Shown here: positions 51,686 through 60,035 of the stretch, in pieces | Layout: every line of letters begins with the position of its first letter | Numbering within the stretch: position 1 is the stretch's first letter | NCBI GenBank assembly: GCA_902476265.1 | Contig: CABSCP010000010.1 | Span: forward strand, 36,345-100,344 | Length of the DNA stretch: 64,000 nt | From: an uncultured Lachnospiraceae bacterium | GTDB taxonomy: Bacteria; Bacillota; Clostridia; Lachnospirales; Lachnospiraceae | Direction: 5' to 3' | Translations under genes and position numbers: made by a program | Notes under the pieces: model-generated | Database searches by the model: none | What the model was told of the DNA's origin: nothing | The model's input: only the letters and a program-made list of their open reading frames with translations

Positions 51686-52648
51686 ATGGAGAATTACTTT
51701 CGGGACGGAATCATGGGGCTGGTGACAGGAGACGCGCTGGGGGTTCCGGTTGAATTTGCGGACAGAAAGAAGCTGAAAACGGATCCGGTCACGGATATGA
51801 GGGCATATGGGACACACTATCAGCCGGCTGGAACCTGGTCGGATGACAGCAGTATGGTTTTGGCGGAAATGGACAGCCTGTTAAAAGGGCTGGATTATCA
51901 GGATATGATGGAAAAATTTTCTTTGTGGTGGATGTATGGAGATTATACTCCTTATGGCAAGGCTTTTGATATCGGCATTTCTACCAGCAGAGCGATCATG
52001 AATTATGGCAAGGGAATGGAACCGCTGGACTGCGGAGGGAAAGCGGAGATGGATAACGGCAACGGTTCTCTCATGAGAATCCTGCCTGTTGCACTCTATG
52101 TCTATAAAGAGACGGGCAATCTTTGCCGTGATGAAAGTTTAACCATCATACATCAGGCATCCCGCCTGACTCATGCTCATCCGAGAAGCCAGATTGCCTG
52201 CGGTATTTATGCCATTCTGACAGAGGATATTATACGGAATAAGAAGGAAGAAACGCCGGCAGATTTATGCATCGGAAGTTTAAAAAGATCCCGGCGGCAT
52301 TATGAGGAAACGGAATATCCGGCAGAGTGGAAAGAAGAACTGGAGGAATTCGGAAGGCTGTGGGACGGAGACGCTTTTTTCAAAATGCCGGAGGAGAAAA
52401 TAGAGAGCACAGGCTATGTGGTGGATACGCTGGAAGCGGCTGTCTGGTGTTTTGGCACTACCGAATCCTACCGGGATTGCGTGCTGAAAGCGGTTAATTT
52501 GGGAAATGATACGGATACGGTGGCTGCTGTGGCCGGAGGCCTGGCGGGCTGCTATTATGGTTATGAAGCGATTCCGGAGGAATGGCGGCGGCAGCTTGCG
52601 AGACGGGAATGGATAGAGGAACTCTGCAGGGAACTGTTTGAAAAATAA
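51686..52648 (+). CDS. ADP-ribosylglycohydrolase (DraG-like) family protein
   Basis: 320 residues. GLVTGDALGVPVEFADRKKL, TWSDDSSMVLAEMDSLLKGL (metal-binding TxSDDS), NGSLMRILPVALY and VNLGNDTDTVAAVAGGLAGC (metal-binding GNDTDT) are all intact, so an active dinuclear Mg2+ enzyme is expected. Family members remove ADP-ribose from proteins, nucleic acids or small molecules, including marks made by toxins. The start after GGAGGAGG is preferred to the longer frame. It lies directly before the AT-rich DUF262/AAA cassette but has a different composition. Confidence 0.92.
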   Translation: MENYFRDGIMGLVTGDALGVPVEFADRKKLKTDPVTDMRAYGTHYQPAGTWSDDSSMVLAEMDSLLKGLDYQDMMEKFSLWWMYGDYTPYGKAFDIGISTSRAIMNYGKGMEPLDCGGKAEMDNGNGSLMRILPVALYVYKETGNLCRDESLTIIHQASRLTHAHPRSQIACGIYAILTEDIIRNKKEETPADLCIGSLKRSRRHYEETEYPAEWKEELEEFGRLWDGDAFFKMPEEKIESTGYVVDTLEAAVWCFGTTESYRDCVLKAVNLGNDTDTVAAVAGGLAGCYYGYEAIPEEWRRQLARREWIEELCRELFEK

Positions 52649-52756
52649 GCCGCCCCGAAAATGATTATCCTGGCGGGACAGAAAGGCTGAGAGAGACTTA
52701 AATTAATATTGGGGCCGTATTGCACCGTCTTCATGCCTGTGATAAACTGAACATAT

Positions 52757-52858
52757 GATGTTGAGGTCAAACGGTATTTTGCTCCCATGATGCCACGGAT
52801 TTCAAAGTGATACTTTTTTATGTAAACATGAAAAGTATGACCTTTTGACCCTGGCATC
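52757..52858. repeat. Dispersed MITE-like repeat, copy 2 (short form)
   Basis: GATGTTGAGGTCAAACGGTA at the left end, and GATGCCAGGGTCAAAAGGTC on the opposite strand at the right end, are imperfect inverted repeats. The interior shares CCCATGATGCCACGGATTTC and AAACATGAAAAGTATGACC with the copy at 6105-6295. The right end supplies the -35 of the promoter of the next gene. Confidence 0.65.
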
Positions 52859-52874
52859 AACATATTGCTATAAC
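52845..52874 (+). promoter_or_regulatory. Promoter of the DUF262-AAA cassette, partly inside the repeat
   Basis: -35 TTGACC (inside the right end of the repeat), 18-bp spacer, extended -10 TGCTATAAC (outside it). Leader about 25 nt; GGAG precedes ATG 52905. Confidence 0.6.
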
Positions 52875-52904
52875 ACGAAACCCATCACAGCGTGGAGATG
52901 ACTT

Positions 52905-54185
52905 ATGAGTATAAAAGAGAGCCGGACAGCGAAAATGGATGATATTCTGGAGTTTGCCCGGAAGCATGGCTCCATGATCAGCTATAATACGGCAGTGGAT
53001 ATTTTAAAAGACAGAGACGAGGAGTTAGAAGAGGCTCTGATTGAGAGAGAGATCGCGGAACTGGCGCGGAAAGGGATTACTGTTACCTATGAGCAGGATG
53101 AAGGGTATCCGGCCCAGGAAGTCGGACCGGATACATTCATACCGGCTGATGTGAATATTAATCAGAGGACGATGAATATTTATAATTTAATGGAACGGCT
53201 TGAACATAAGGAAATCGATCTGACGCCCGGATTTCAGCGCAACGGAGATCTGTGGTCTATGGAAAAACAGAGCCAGCTTATTGAATCGTTGATGCTGAAA
53301 ATACCGATCCCGGCGTTTTATTTTGATGTAAAAGATGATGATAAATGGGTGGTCATCGACGGACTGCAGCGATTGTCTGCTTTTGAAAATTTTCTGGTAG
53401 GCAAAACGGAAGGAGAAAATGAAAGGGTAAAGAAGACTTTTGAAGGAATGCAGTATTTAGGGGATTTTAACGGACTTACCTTTGACGATTTACCCAGACA
53501 GTATGTGAGGCGTATTAAGGAAACTTCAGTCATTGCGTTTACTGTGGAGAAAGGAACGCCGGATGAAGTGGTGTTCAATATCTTTCAGCGCATTAATACC
53601 GGCGGGGTCGCTCTTAATGATCAGGAAATCCGGCAGGCCCTGTATCAGGGGAAAGCCACGGAACTGATCCGGAAATTGGCAGAGAGTACGGAGTTTGTGA
53701 CTGCAACGCAAAATGCAATTCCTTCAGATCGTATGGTGGACAGAGAATATGTTACGCGTTTTCTTGCTTTTACAGAGTTGGATTACAAAAGGGAATATAA
53801 GGGAAACATTGATAATTTCCTTATAAAAGCCATGAAAAAGATCAATACTTGTGAAGAGGAACAGATTTTGGACATAGAGCGGAAGTTTAAGAGAGTGATG
53901 TACTACTGCCACATGATATTTGGCAAATATGCTTTCCGTAAATACAACGCTGATTTCCGGAGGGGACCTGTGAATAAAGCTATTTTTGAATTGTGGGCAG
54001 TCTGTTTTTCGGAGTTGGCAGAGGAACAGTTAAAAAAGTTAGTCAATCAGAAAGAAAAATTTCTGCAGCAATTTGGGAAGCTGCTTCAGAATAGTGAATT
54101 TGTTTCTGCACTAAAGGCCGGAGATCAATATTCCGCTGTACGGAGGATTGATATGGCGAAAAATCTGGTGAAGGAGTTTCTATGA
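52905..54185 (+). CDS. DUF262 (GmrSD N-terminal-like) protein
   Basis: 426 residues. DUF262 motifs in order: PGFQRN at 108-113, IDGLQR at 151-156 (a variant of the usual DGQQR), FQRINTGG at 227-234 and ALNDQEIRQA at 236-245. In GmrSD this fold is a ParB-like nucleotide-hydrolysing and DNA-acting module. Residues 10-65 (MDDILEFARKHGSMISYNTA through ELARKGITVTYE) resemble sigma-70 region 1.1, a small helical DNA-mimic-like domain. No HNH domain (DUF1524) is fused, so it is not a complete GmrSD nuclease. It overlaps the AAA gene by ATGA. Low GC suggests transfer. A defence role is likely from the family but unproven. Confidence 0.88.
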   Translation: MSIKESRTAKMDDILEFARKHGSMISYNTAVDILKDRDEELEEALIEREIAELARKGITVTYEQDEGYPAQEVGPDTFIPADVNINQRTMNIYNLMERLEHKEIDLTPGFQRNGDLWSMEKQSQLIESLMLKIPIPAFYFDVKDDDKWVVIDGLQRLSAFENFLVGKTEGENERVKKTFEGMQYLGDFNGLTFDDLPRQYVRRIKETSVIAFTVEKGTPDEVVFNIFQRINTGGVALNDQEIRQALYQGKATELIRKLAESTEFVTATQNAIPSDRMVDREYVTRFLAFTELDYKREYKGNIDNFLIKAMKKINTCEEEQILDIERKFKRVMYYCHMIFGKYAFRKYNADFRRGPVNKAIFELWAVCFSELAEEQLKKLVNQKEKFLQQFGKLLQNSEFVSALKAGDQYSAVRRIDMAKNLVKEFL

Positions 54186-55273
54186 TAAGGAAAATCATAA
54201 TAAAAAACTTCAAATGCTTCAAAAAGCTGGAAATGCCTTTAAAAAATGTAAATATACTTACCGGAATAAACGGCATGGGTAAATCAACCATTATTCAGAG
54301 TATGTTGTTGTTAAGGCAGTCTTATGTGAAGGACAATGGGATGAAAGGGCTGAGCTTGAATGGCAGGTATGTGAGACTTGGAAACGCTCAGGACGTACTA
54401 TATGAAAAAGCAGAGGATGATATTATAGAATTGGGCTTTACTTCAGATGACGGCGATTATTTGTTTAACTGTCGGTACAAACAGGATTCCGATTTTTTAC
54501 CTGTGGAGAAGGTTTGTGCCGGAAATTTTAAACACGACGTGTTTTCTGCTAATTTCATCTACTTGTCTGCATATCGGATTGAGCCGCTGGAACTTTATCA
54601 TATCACAAATGAGGACGAACTCCAAAACAGGGAATTTGGAAACAGCGGGGAATTTTCGCTGCAGTATTTATACCAGTATGGCAGTGAGGATGTAAAAAAC
54701 AGAGAAGTCATTCTGGAGGACAAATACGGAAAAAGTCTGAATGCTCAGACAAGGGCTTGGATGGATAAAATTGCACCTGGTGTAACACCTCAGATCAGCC
54801 TGAATGCACAGTTGAGAACTTCTGAAGTGAAATACGAATTTATTGAGGGGAAAGAGAAAACAAATTCATATAAAAGTATGAATGTAGGACTTGGAATCAC
54901 ATATGTGCTTCCATTGGTTATCGCTATTTTATCTGCCAGGAAAGGTGACATTATTATTGTGGAAAATCCGGAGGCGCATATCCATCCGGCAGGGCAAAGG
55001 ATGCTTGGAGAACTGATTGCCCGCGCTGGGGCAGGAGGAGTACAGTTATTTGTGGAAACTCATAGCGACCACATACTCAATGGAATCAGACTGGCTGTAA
55101 AAAAAGAGATTATTGACCGGGATTATGTCCAGTTGGCCTTTTTTTATAAGGACGAAGGGGATGATTTTAAGCATAAATTTGTTTCCCCCCAAATTAAAGA
55201 AGACGGACGGCTTGATATTTGGCCGGATGGTTTTTTTGACGAATGGGATAAGGCGTTATATGAATTAATCTGA
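54182..55273 (+). CDS. AAA family ATPase, DUF3696-like
   Basis: 363 residues. Walker A is GINGMGKST at 28-36, following the SMC/RecF-like opening IKNFKCFKKLEMPLKNVNIL. A late ABC-like D-loop/Walker B region reads IIIVENPEAHIHPAGQRMLG (about residues 256-275) and the switch His lies in VETHSDHILNGIRLAVKKEI (about 291). The C-terminus VSPQIKEDGRLDIWPDGFFD EWDKAL is the DUF3696 tail. No TOPRIM domain is fused, unlike OLD nucleases. ATGA coupling with DUF262 implies a complex or shared role. DUF3696 ATPases occur in several predicted antiphage gene sets. Confidence 0.9.
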   Translation: MIRKIIIKNFKCFKKLEMPLKNVNILTGINGMGKSTIIQSMLLLRQSYVKDNGMKGLSLNGRYVRLGNAQDVLYEKAEDDIIELGFTSDDGDYLFNCRYKQDSDFLPVEKVCAGNFKHDVFSANFIYLSAYRIEPLELYHITNEDELQNREFGNSGEFSLQYLYQYGSEDVKNREVILEDKYGKSLNAQTRAWMDKIAPGVTPQISLNAQLRTSEVKYEFIEGKEKTNSYKSMNVGLGITYVLPLVIAILSARKGDIIIVENPEAHIHPAGQRMLGELIARAGAGGVQLFVETHSDHILNGIRLAVKKEIIDRDYVQLAFFYKDEGDDFKHKFVSPQIKEDGRLDIWPDGFFDEWDKALYELI

Positions 55274-55282
55274 GGATAAAAT

Positions 55283-56185
55283 ATGTATTTGAATGAACGG
55301 TCATGGGAAATTCAGCAGGATAATCCCTATACGATCAATAAAGGGTTAAAGGAATTCCTTAAAATTTATGCCATACTATCTAAAGATTATGGAATACAGG
55401 AATTGTATGTGCCGGCGGAGGAAGAGCCATTTTTAAGGTCACAGACGTATTCTATTGCAAAATGGCTTTCAGAAGTGGATTTGGAATACCGAAGGTTGTT
55501 TCTTGGCATGTGGCAAAAAAGGATTGTTTATAATCAGGATGAAGAGTGTGAGGTTACTTACGAAGATGTGGTCTTAAAGGGAGGTACAGAGGCGGCATTA
55601 AATCAGTCGTTTTTAATCAGCACTTGTTTTGAGAAGAAGTGGATGCTGGATGAGATTCATGCAAACCTGTATTCTGTGACGGAAGATTTGGATACTCCCG
55701 TCATAATACCCAATATTTTTCAATATCAGCAGTTGACTGATGAGAAAACAAAAAATATCGTTAAAAATACCTGTAAGATTGAAGTGCGTTCCTATGAAGA
55801 TTTATGGGAAAAGAGGGAAAAGTTGTTTCCGAATCTTTGTTTTTGCCCGTCTGTAAAAAAAGATCTGGATGAAATGGAAAACACCTGGTTATATCAAATC
55901 ATAAGGAAATTGGATGAACTGAATCAGTATAAAACGGAAAACCCGGGAATACGTTTTTGGCCTGAACAGTTAAAAAAAGTTACACCGGAATCTGAAATTA
56001 CTTTAAAAACTTATAAACAGCAGCACACATTCTGTGATGCCAGTGGAAAACAATATCTCGCAAGCTGGCATATACGTTTTACAGGGATTCCCGGTCGGAT
56101 TTTTTTCATCCCGGAATATGCAGATAATAGCATTTTGATTTGTTATATTGGGAAAAAATTGCCAAATGTTACATATCCTAAGTAA
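55283..56185 (+). CDS. Unknown third protein of the DUF262-AAA cassette
   Basis: 300 residues, not recognised. It is soluble and has no membrane segment. The N-terminal two thirds are helical with aromatic and acidic patches (ILSKDYGIQELYVPAEEEPF, LEYRRLFLGMWQKRIVYNQD). The last 60 residues form a likely beta-rich unit, YLASWHIRFTGIPGRIFFIP and ILICYIGKKLPNV, similar in pattern to small toxin- or nuclease-like folds. It starts 9 nt after the AAA gene. AT-rich: 18 of 60 bases are G or C at 55321-55380, against 34 of 60 at 57721-57780 in metG. The stop codon coincides with the start of a dispersed hairpin repeat. It is the candidate effector by position. Confidence 0.75.
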   Translation: MYLNERSWEIQQDNPYTINKGLKEFLKIYAILSKDYGIQELYVPAEEEPFLRSQTYSIAKWLSEVDLEYRRLFLGMWQKRIVYNQDEECEVTYEDVVLKGGTEAALNQSFLISTCFEKKWMLDEIHANLYSVTEDLDTPVIIPNIFQYQQLTDEKTKNIVKNTCKIEVRSYEDLWEKREKLFPNLCFCPSVKKDLDEMENTWLYQIIRKLDELNQYKTENPGIRFWPEQLKKVTPESEITLKTYKQQHTFCDASGKQYLASWHIRFTGIPGRIFFIPEYADNSILICYIGKKLPNVTYPK

Positions 56186-56213
56186 ACGGACATGTCTGTC
56201 TGTGCAGACATCA
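56183..56213 (+). repeat. Short hairpin repeat, copy 2
   Basis: TAAACGGAC then ATGTCTG-N6-CAGACAT; copy 1 is at 40204-40234. Its first TAA is the stop codon of the preceding gene. A second hairpin (ACGAT-TGC-ATCGT within a GGGGGCA/TGCCCTCCC stem) follows to about 56256 and could end the transcript. Confidence 0.6.
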
Positions 56214-56301
56214 TCGTGGGGGCAGGACGATTGCATCGTGCTATGCCCTCCCCTCCGCAATCACCGCCGGGGTTTTGCATTATTCTTTTGGTACAAAAAA
56301 A

Positions 56302-56330
56302 TTGACAGGAATATTTTTTTGTGATACGCT
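56302..56330 (+). promoter_or_regulatory. Promoter of the metG T-box transcript
   Basis: Consensus -35 TTGACA, 17-bp spacer, extended -10 TGATACGCT. Confidence 0.65.
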
Positions 56331-56339
56331 AAACACAGT

Positions 56340-56690
56340 TTAATGATCTATAGAAAAAGCGATGACGGAGAGAGTAGGTCGGCGGAAGTTTTACAGAGAA
56401 GATTCCGGTGTATGCGCAGGATGATACGCGCATCGGGCTGAGAGGAATCAAACGGAAACGGATCGAACATGGCTCCCGAGCGGCGCACCGAACCGGACAG
56501 GCCGGGAGAGATCCCACAGGACTGACGGCAAGACTGCGACAGGTTCCGCCTGTTACAGCGGCAGGGTATTGGAAACGGAATGCGTAACAGTACCTGTAAA
56601 GGTATATCCTGCGAGGGATATATGAACAGAAGTGGTACCACGGGAATATTGCCCGTCTTCTTACGAAAGCGAAGAAGGCGGGTTTTTTTT
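56340..56690 (+). ncRNA. T-box riboswitch of metG
   Basis: A structured leader of about 350 nt between a promoter and metG. The T-box sequence AAGTGGTACCACGGG is at 56630-56644 and is followed by the terminator CCCGTCTTCTT / AAGAAGGCGGG with eight T (56652-56690). Upstream, AGAGAGTAGG and AGAGAAGATTCC fit the stem I loop elements. Uncharged tRNA-Met would stabilise the antiterminator and switch metG on. I do not mark the specifier codon because I could not fold stem I with certainty. Confidence 0.9.
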
Positions 56691-56696
56691 GTATAA

Positions 56697-56728
56697 CAGG
56701 AAACAAAGTTTCCTATCGTACAAAAAAA
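56697..56728. repeat. Palindromic repeat shared with 8467-8511
   Basis: CAGGAAACAAAGTTTCCTAT followed by CGTACAAAAAAAC; the same core occurs at 8481-8511. In both places it directly follows the T tract of a terminator. Further GC-rich inverted repeats fill the space to about 56815, including GTCGCTGGAGCGAC and AAAATGCGCAGCATTTT. Confidence 0.55.
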
Positions 56729-56876
56729 CGACAGATCGCACTGCGGCGGAATGGAATCCTGTCGCTGGAGCGACCCGCCGCAGGCGAACCATAAAATGCG
56801 CAGCATTTTATGTTCTGCTTTATCCCCACAGCATGGCGTATTTTTACAGGTACCCCGATCAGAAAGGAGCATAAAA

Positions 56877-58856
56877 ATGAGCAAAGGCAAGTATTACATC
56901 ACCACCGCGATTGCCTATACATCAGGCAAACCGCATATCGGCAACACCTATGAAGCGGTGCTGGCAGACAGTATCGCAAGATTTAAGAGAAAAGACGGCT
57001 ATGACGTATTTTTCCAGACCGGAACGGACGAGCACGGCCAGAAAATCGAAGAAAAAGCCGCGGCAGCAGGCGTGACGCCCAAGGAGTACGTGGACAATGT
57101 GGCGGGAGAAATCAAACGGATCTGGGATCTGATGGGAACCTCCTACGACAAATTTATCCGCACCACAGATGCGGACCATGAGAAACAGGTGCAGAAGATT
57201 TTCAAAAAGCTGTATGACCAGGGCGACATTTATAAAGGGGCATATGAAGGGATGTACTGCACGCCCTGCGAATCTTTCTGGACGGAATCCCAGTTAAAGG
57301 ACGGTAAGTGTCCTGACTGCGGAGGGGAATGCAAGCCGGCCAAAGAAGAAGCCTACTTTTTCAGAATGAGCAAATATGCCCAAAAGCTGATCGATCATAT
57401 TAACAGCCATCCGGAATTCATTCAGCCGGTATCCCGCAAGAACGAAATGATGAACAACTTCCTGCTGCCGGGCCTGCAGGATTTGTGCGTATCCCGGACA
57501 TCCTTCAAATGGGGCGTTCCTGTGGATTTTGACGATAAGCATGTGGTTTATGTATGGCTGGATGCGCTGACCAACTATATCACCGGCATCGGCTATGATG
57601 CGGACGGCGGCAGCTCCGAACAGTATAAAAAGCTGTGGCCCGCAGATTTGCATCTGATCGGAAAGGATATCATCCGTTTCCATACCATTTACTGGCCCAT
57701 CTTTTTGATGGCGCTGGGCGAACCTCTGCCCAGGCAAGTATTCGGACATCCCTGGCTGTTACAGGGCGACGGGAAGATGAGCAAATCCAAGGGTAATGTG
57801 ATCTATGCGGATGACCTGGTGGATTTCTTCGGCGTGGACGCGGTGCGCTACTTCGTGCTGCATGAGATGCCTTTTGAAAATGACGGCGTGATCAGCTGGG
57901 AGCTTTTGGTGGAACGGCTGAATTCCGATCTGGCCAACACCCTGGGGAATCTGGTGAACCGTACTATTTCCATGAGCAACAAATATTTCGGCGGCGTTGT
58001 GGCGGACAAGGGCGCAGCGGAAGCGGTGGACGAGGACTTGAAGGCCGTGGCTGTGGACACCTATGCAAAAGTGGCGAAAAAAATGGAAACCCTGCGCGTG
58101 GCGGACGCGATCACGGAAATTTTTGCGCTGTTCAAACGCTGCAACAAATATATCGATGAAACCGAACCCTGGGTGCTGGCAAAGGATCCGGCGAAAGCGG
58201 ACCGTCTTTCCACCGTGCTTTACAACCTGGTGGAAGGCATCATGATCGGTGCGTCCCTGCTGGAGCCCTATATGCCCAATACTGCGGAGAAAATTGCGGC
58301 ACAGCTCAACACTTCCCTGCGCAGCTTTGAGGACTGCAGGAAATTCGGTCTGTACCCTTCCGGAAATAAAGTGACGGATCAGCCGGAAATCCTGTTCGCA
58401 AGGCTGGACATGAAGGAAGTTGTGGAGAAGGCGGACGCCATGTTTGCCGCAAGAAGAGCGGAGGTATCCGCAGCGGAAGGTAAGACGGAAGAAAAAGAGG
58501 AAGAAGCAGTGATCGATATCGAGAGAAAACCGGAAATCACCTTCGATGATTTTGAAAAGCTTCAGTTCCAGGTGGGAGAAATCATCAAATGTGAGGAAGT
58601 GCCGAAATCCAGAAAGCTGTTATGTTCCCAGGTGAAGATCGGCAGCGAAGTGAAGCAGATCGTCTCCGGCATTAAACAGCACTACAGCGCGGAAGAAATG
58701 GTGGGCAAAAAAGTCATGGTTTTAGTGAACTTAAAGCCTGCAAAGCTGGCGGGAGTGCTTTCGGAGGGAATGCTTTTGTGCGCGGAGGATGCGGAAGGAA
58801 ACCTGGCCCTCCTGACACCGGAAAAAGAGATGCCTGCAGGCGCAGAAATTTGCTGA
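56877..58856 (+). CDS. metG: Methionyl-tRNA synthetase
   Basis: 659 residues. The class I motifs are HIGN (residues 20-23) and KMSKS (300-304). The zinc knuckle has CTPCESFWTESQLKDGKCPD C, and a C-terminal tRNA-binding domain (FDDFEKLQFQVGEIIKCEEV, ending GMLLCAED) is fused, as in most Bacillota. An Ala/Glu-rich linker (about 525-545) joins it. AGGAG lies before ATG 56877. Expression is controlled by the T-box upstream. It charges tRNA-Met with methionine. Confidence 0.97.
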   Translation: MSKGKYYITTAIAYTSGKPHIGNTYEAVLADSIARFKRKDGYDVFFQTGTDEHGQKIEEKAAAAGVTPKEYVDNVAGEIKRIWDLMGTSYDKFIRTTDADHEKQVQKIFKKLYDQGDIYKGAYEGMYCTPCESFWTESQLKDGKCPDCGGECKPAKEEAYFFRMSKYAQKLIDHINSHPEFIQPVSRKNEMMNNFLLPGLQDLCVSRTSFKWGVPVDFDDKHVVYVWLDALTNYITGIGYDADGGSSEQYKKLWPADLHLIGKDIIRFHTIYWPIFLMALGEPLPRQVFGHPWLLQGDGKMSKSKGNVIYADDLVDFFGVDAVRYFVLHEMPFENDGVISWELLVERLNSDLANTLGNLVNRTISMSNKYFGGVVADKGAAEAVDEDLKAVAVDTYAKVAKKMETLRVADAITEIFALFKRCNKYIDETEPWVLAKDPAKADRLSTVLYNLVEGIMIGASLLEPYMPNTAEKIAAQLNTSLRSFEDCRKFGLYPSGNKVTDQPEILFARLDMKEVVEKADAMFAARRAEVSAAEGKTEEKEEEAVIDIERKPEITFDDFEKLQFQVGEIIKCEEVPKSRKLLCSQVKIGSEVKQIVSGIKQHYSAEEMVGKKVMVLVNLKPAKLAGVLSEGMLLCAEDAEGNLALLTPEKEMPAGAEIC

Positions 58857-59035
58857 CCCTGTGGCGCATGAAAAAAAAGTATGTTATAATAACAAAATAA
58901 AGTAGCGAGGGGCCGCAGAAGAGGAAATTATTGTCTGACAGAAGGGGACAGTATGTTATTCTCTTGCTGCGGCCCTGCCGTTATCAAAAAGGCCGCGCAG
59001 GGAACCGGAGGAAAACCAAAGAGGAGGGGCTGCAG

Positions 59036-59983
59036 ATGAAGAAGGAAGAATTTTATTTTGATTCCAGGGACGGGGAAACAAAGATTCATGCCGTCAAATG
59101 GATTCCGGACGGAGAGGTGCGCTGTATCCTGCAGATCGTGCACGGTATGGCCGAATATGCCGCCCGATATGAGAGGCTGGCGGAAAAGCTGACAGCGCAG
59201 GGAATCCTGGTCACAGGGGAGGACCATCTGGGCCACGGGCTGAGCCTGTACGGGGAAGTGCCGGATCCGGGGCATCCGCTGGGATATTTTTGCAGCCATG
59301 ATCCGGCGACCGTTGTGGTCCGGGATGTGCACCGGCTCAAAAAGACGGTACAGGGGCAGTATCCGGGAGTCCCGTATCTGATTATGGGGCACAGCATGGG
59401 TTCCTTTATTCTGCGCAATTACCTCTGCCGCTATGGAACAGGCATTGACGGCGCCATCGTGATGGGTACCGGAATGCAGCCCAGAGTTGTAGTGAAGTTT
59501 GCAAAAGGGCTGTCAAAGCTTCTGGGCATGATCCAGGGACAGAAGCATAAAAGCGGTCTGATCAACGCCATGGCCTTTGGCAGTTACAATAAGAGGATCA
59601 GACATGCCGAAAGCAAGATGGACTGGCTTTCCACGGATCGGGAGGAAGTGTGCAAATACCTGGACGATCCGCTCTGCGGCTTCACGTTTACGCTCAATGG
59701 GTTTGCCGCTTTGTTTGAACTGATAGACAGGTTATACGACCCGGAATACCTGAAAAAAATGCCGTCGGATCTGCCGGTGCTTTTCCTGGCGGGCGGCGAA
59801 GATCCCGTAGGCAGCTACGGCAGCGCTCCGGTGAAGGTGGCGGAAAGTTTCCGGGCGCTGGGGATGAAGCGGGTAGAATGCAAAATATATCCCGGAATGA
59901 GACATGAGCTTGTGAATGAGAAGGGCAGGGAAACGGTAGACGCAGACCTCCTGGCCTGGATCAAAAAGACTGCGGCTCTTTAA
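59036..59983 (+). CDS. Alpha/beta hydrolase, lysophospholipase/monoglyceride lipase-like
   Basis: 315 residues. QIVHGMAEYAARYERLAEKL is the oxyanion region, EDHLGHGLS the HxGHG loop, and GHSMGSFILRNYLCRYG the nucleophile elbow; the acid is in LAGGEDPVGSYG and His in YPGMRHELVNEKG. All parts of the Hydrolase_4 family are intact. No signal peptide. GAGGAGG precedes ATG 59036. The 180 bp between metG and this gene hold a promoter-like TATGTTATAAT near 58879 and nothing else. Confidence 0.9.
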   Translation: MKKEEFYFDSRDGETKIHAVKWIPDGEVRCILQIVHGMAEYAARYERLAEKLTAQGILVTGEDHLGHGLSLYGEVPDPGHPLGYFCSHDPATVVVRDVHRLKKTVQGQYPGVPYLIMGHSMGSFILRNYLCRYGTGIDGAIVMGTGMQPRVVVKFAKGLSKLLGMIQGQKHKSGLINAMAFGSYNKRIRHAESKMDWLSTDREEVCKYLDDPLCGFTFTLNGFAALFELIDRLYDPEYLKKMPSDLPVLFLAGGEDPVGSYGSAPVKVAESFRALGMKRVECKIYPGMRHELVNEKGRETVDADLLAWIKKTAAL

Positions 59984-60035
59984 AATCCGCCGGAAAAGGC
60001 GGGAGCAGAATAAAAAGACAGGGAGAAGATGGATA

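Noticed and set aside
52905..54185. DUF262 gene as a complete GmrSD modification-dependent nuclease
   Set aside because: No DUF1524/HNH motif is present in this protein or recognisable in the two following genes.
54182..55273. AAA gene as an OLD-family nuclease (Gabija GajA-like)
   Set aside because: The TOPRIM domain is missing and no UvrD-like GajB helicase follows.
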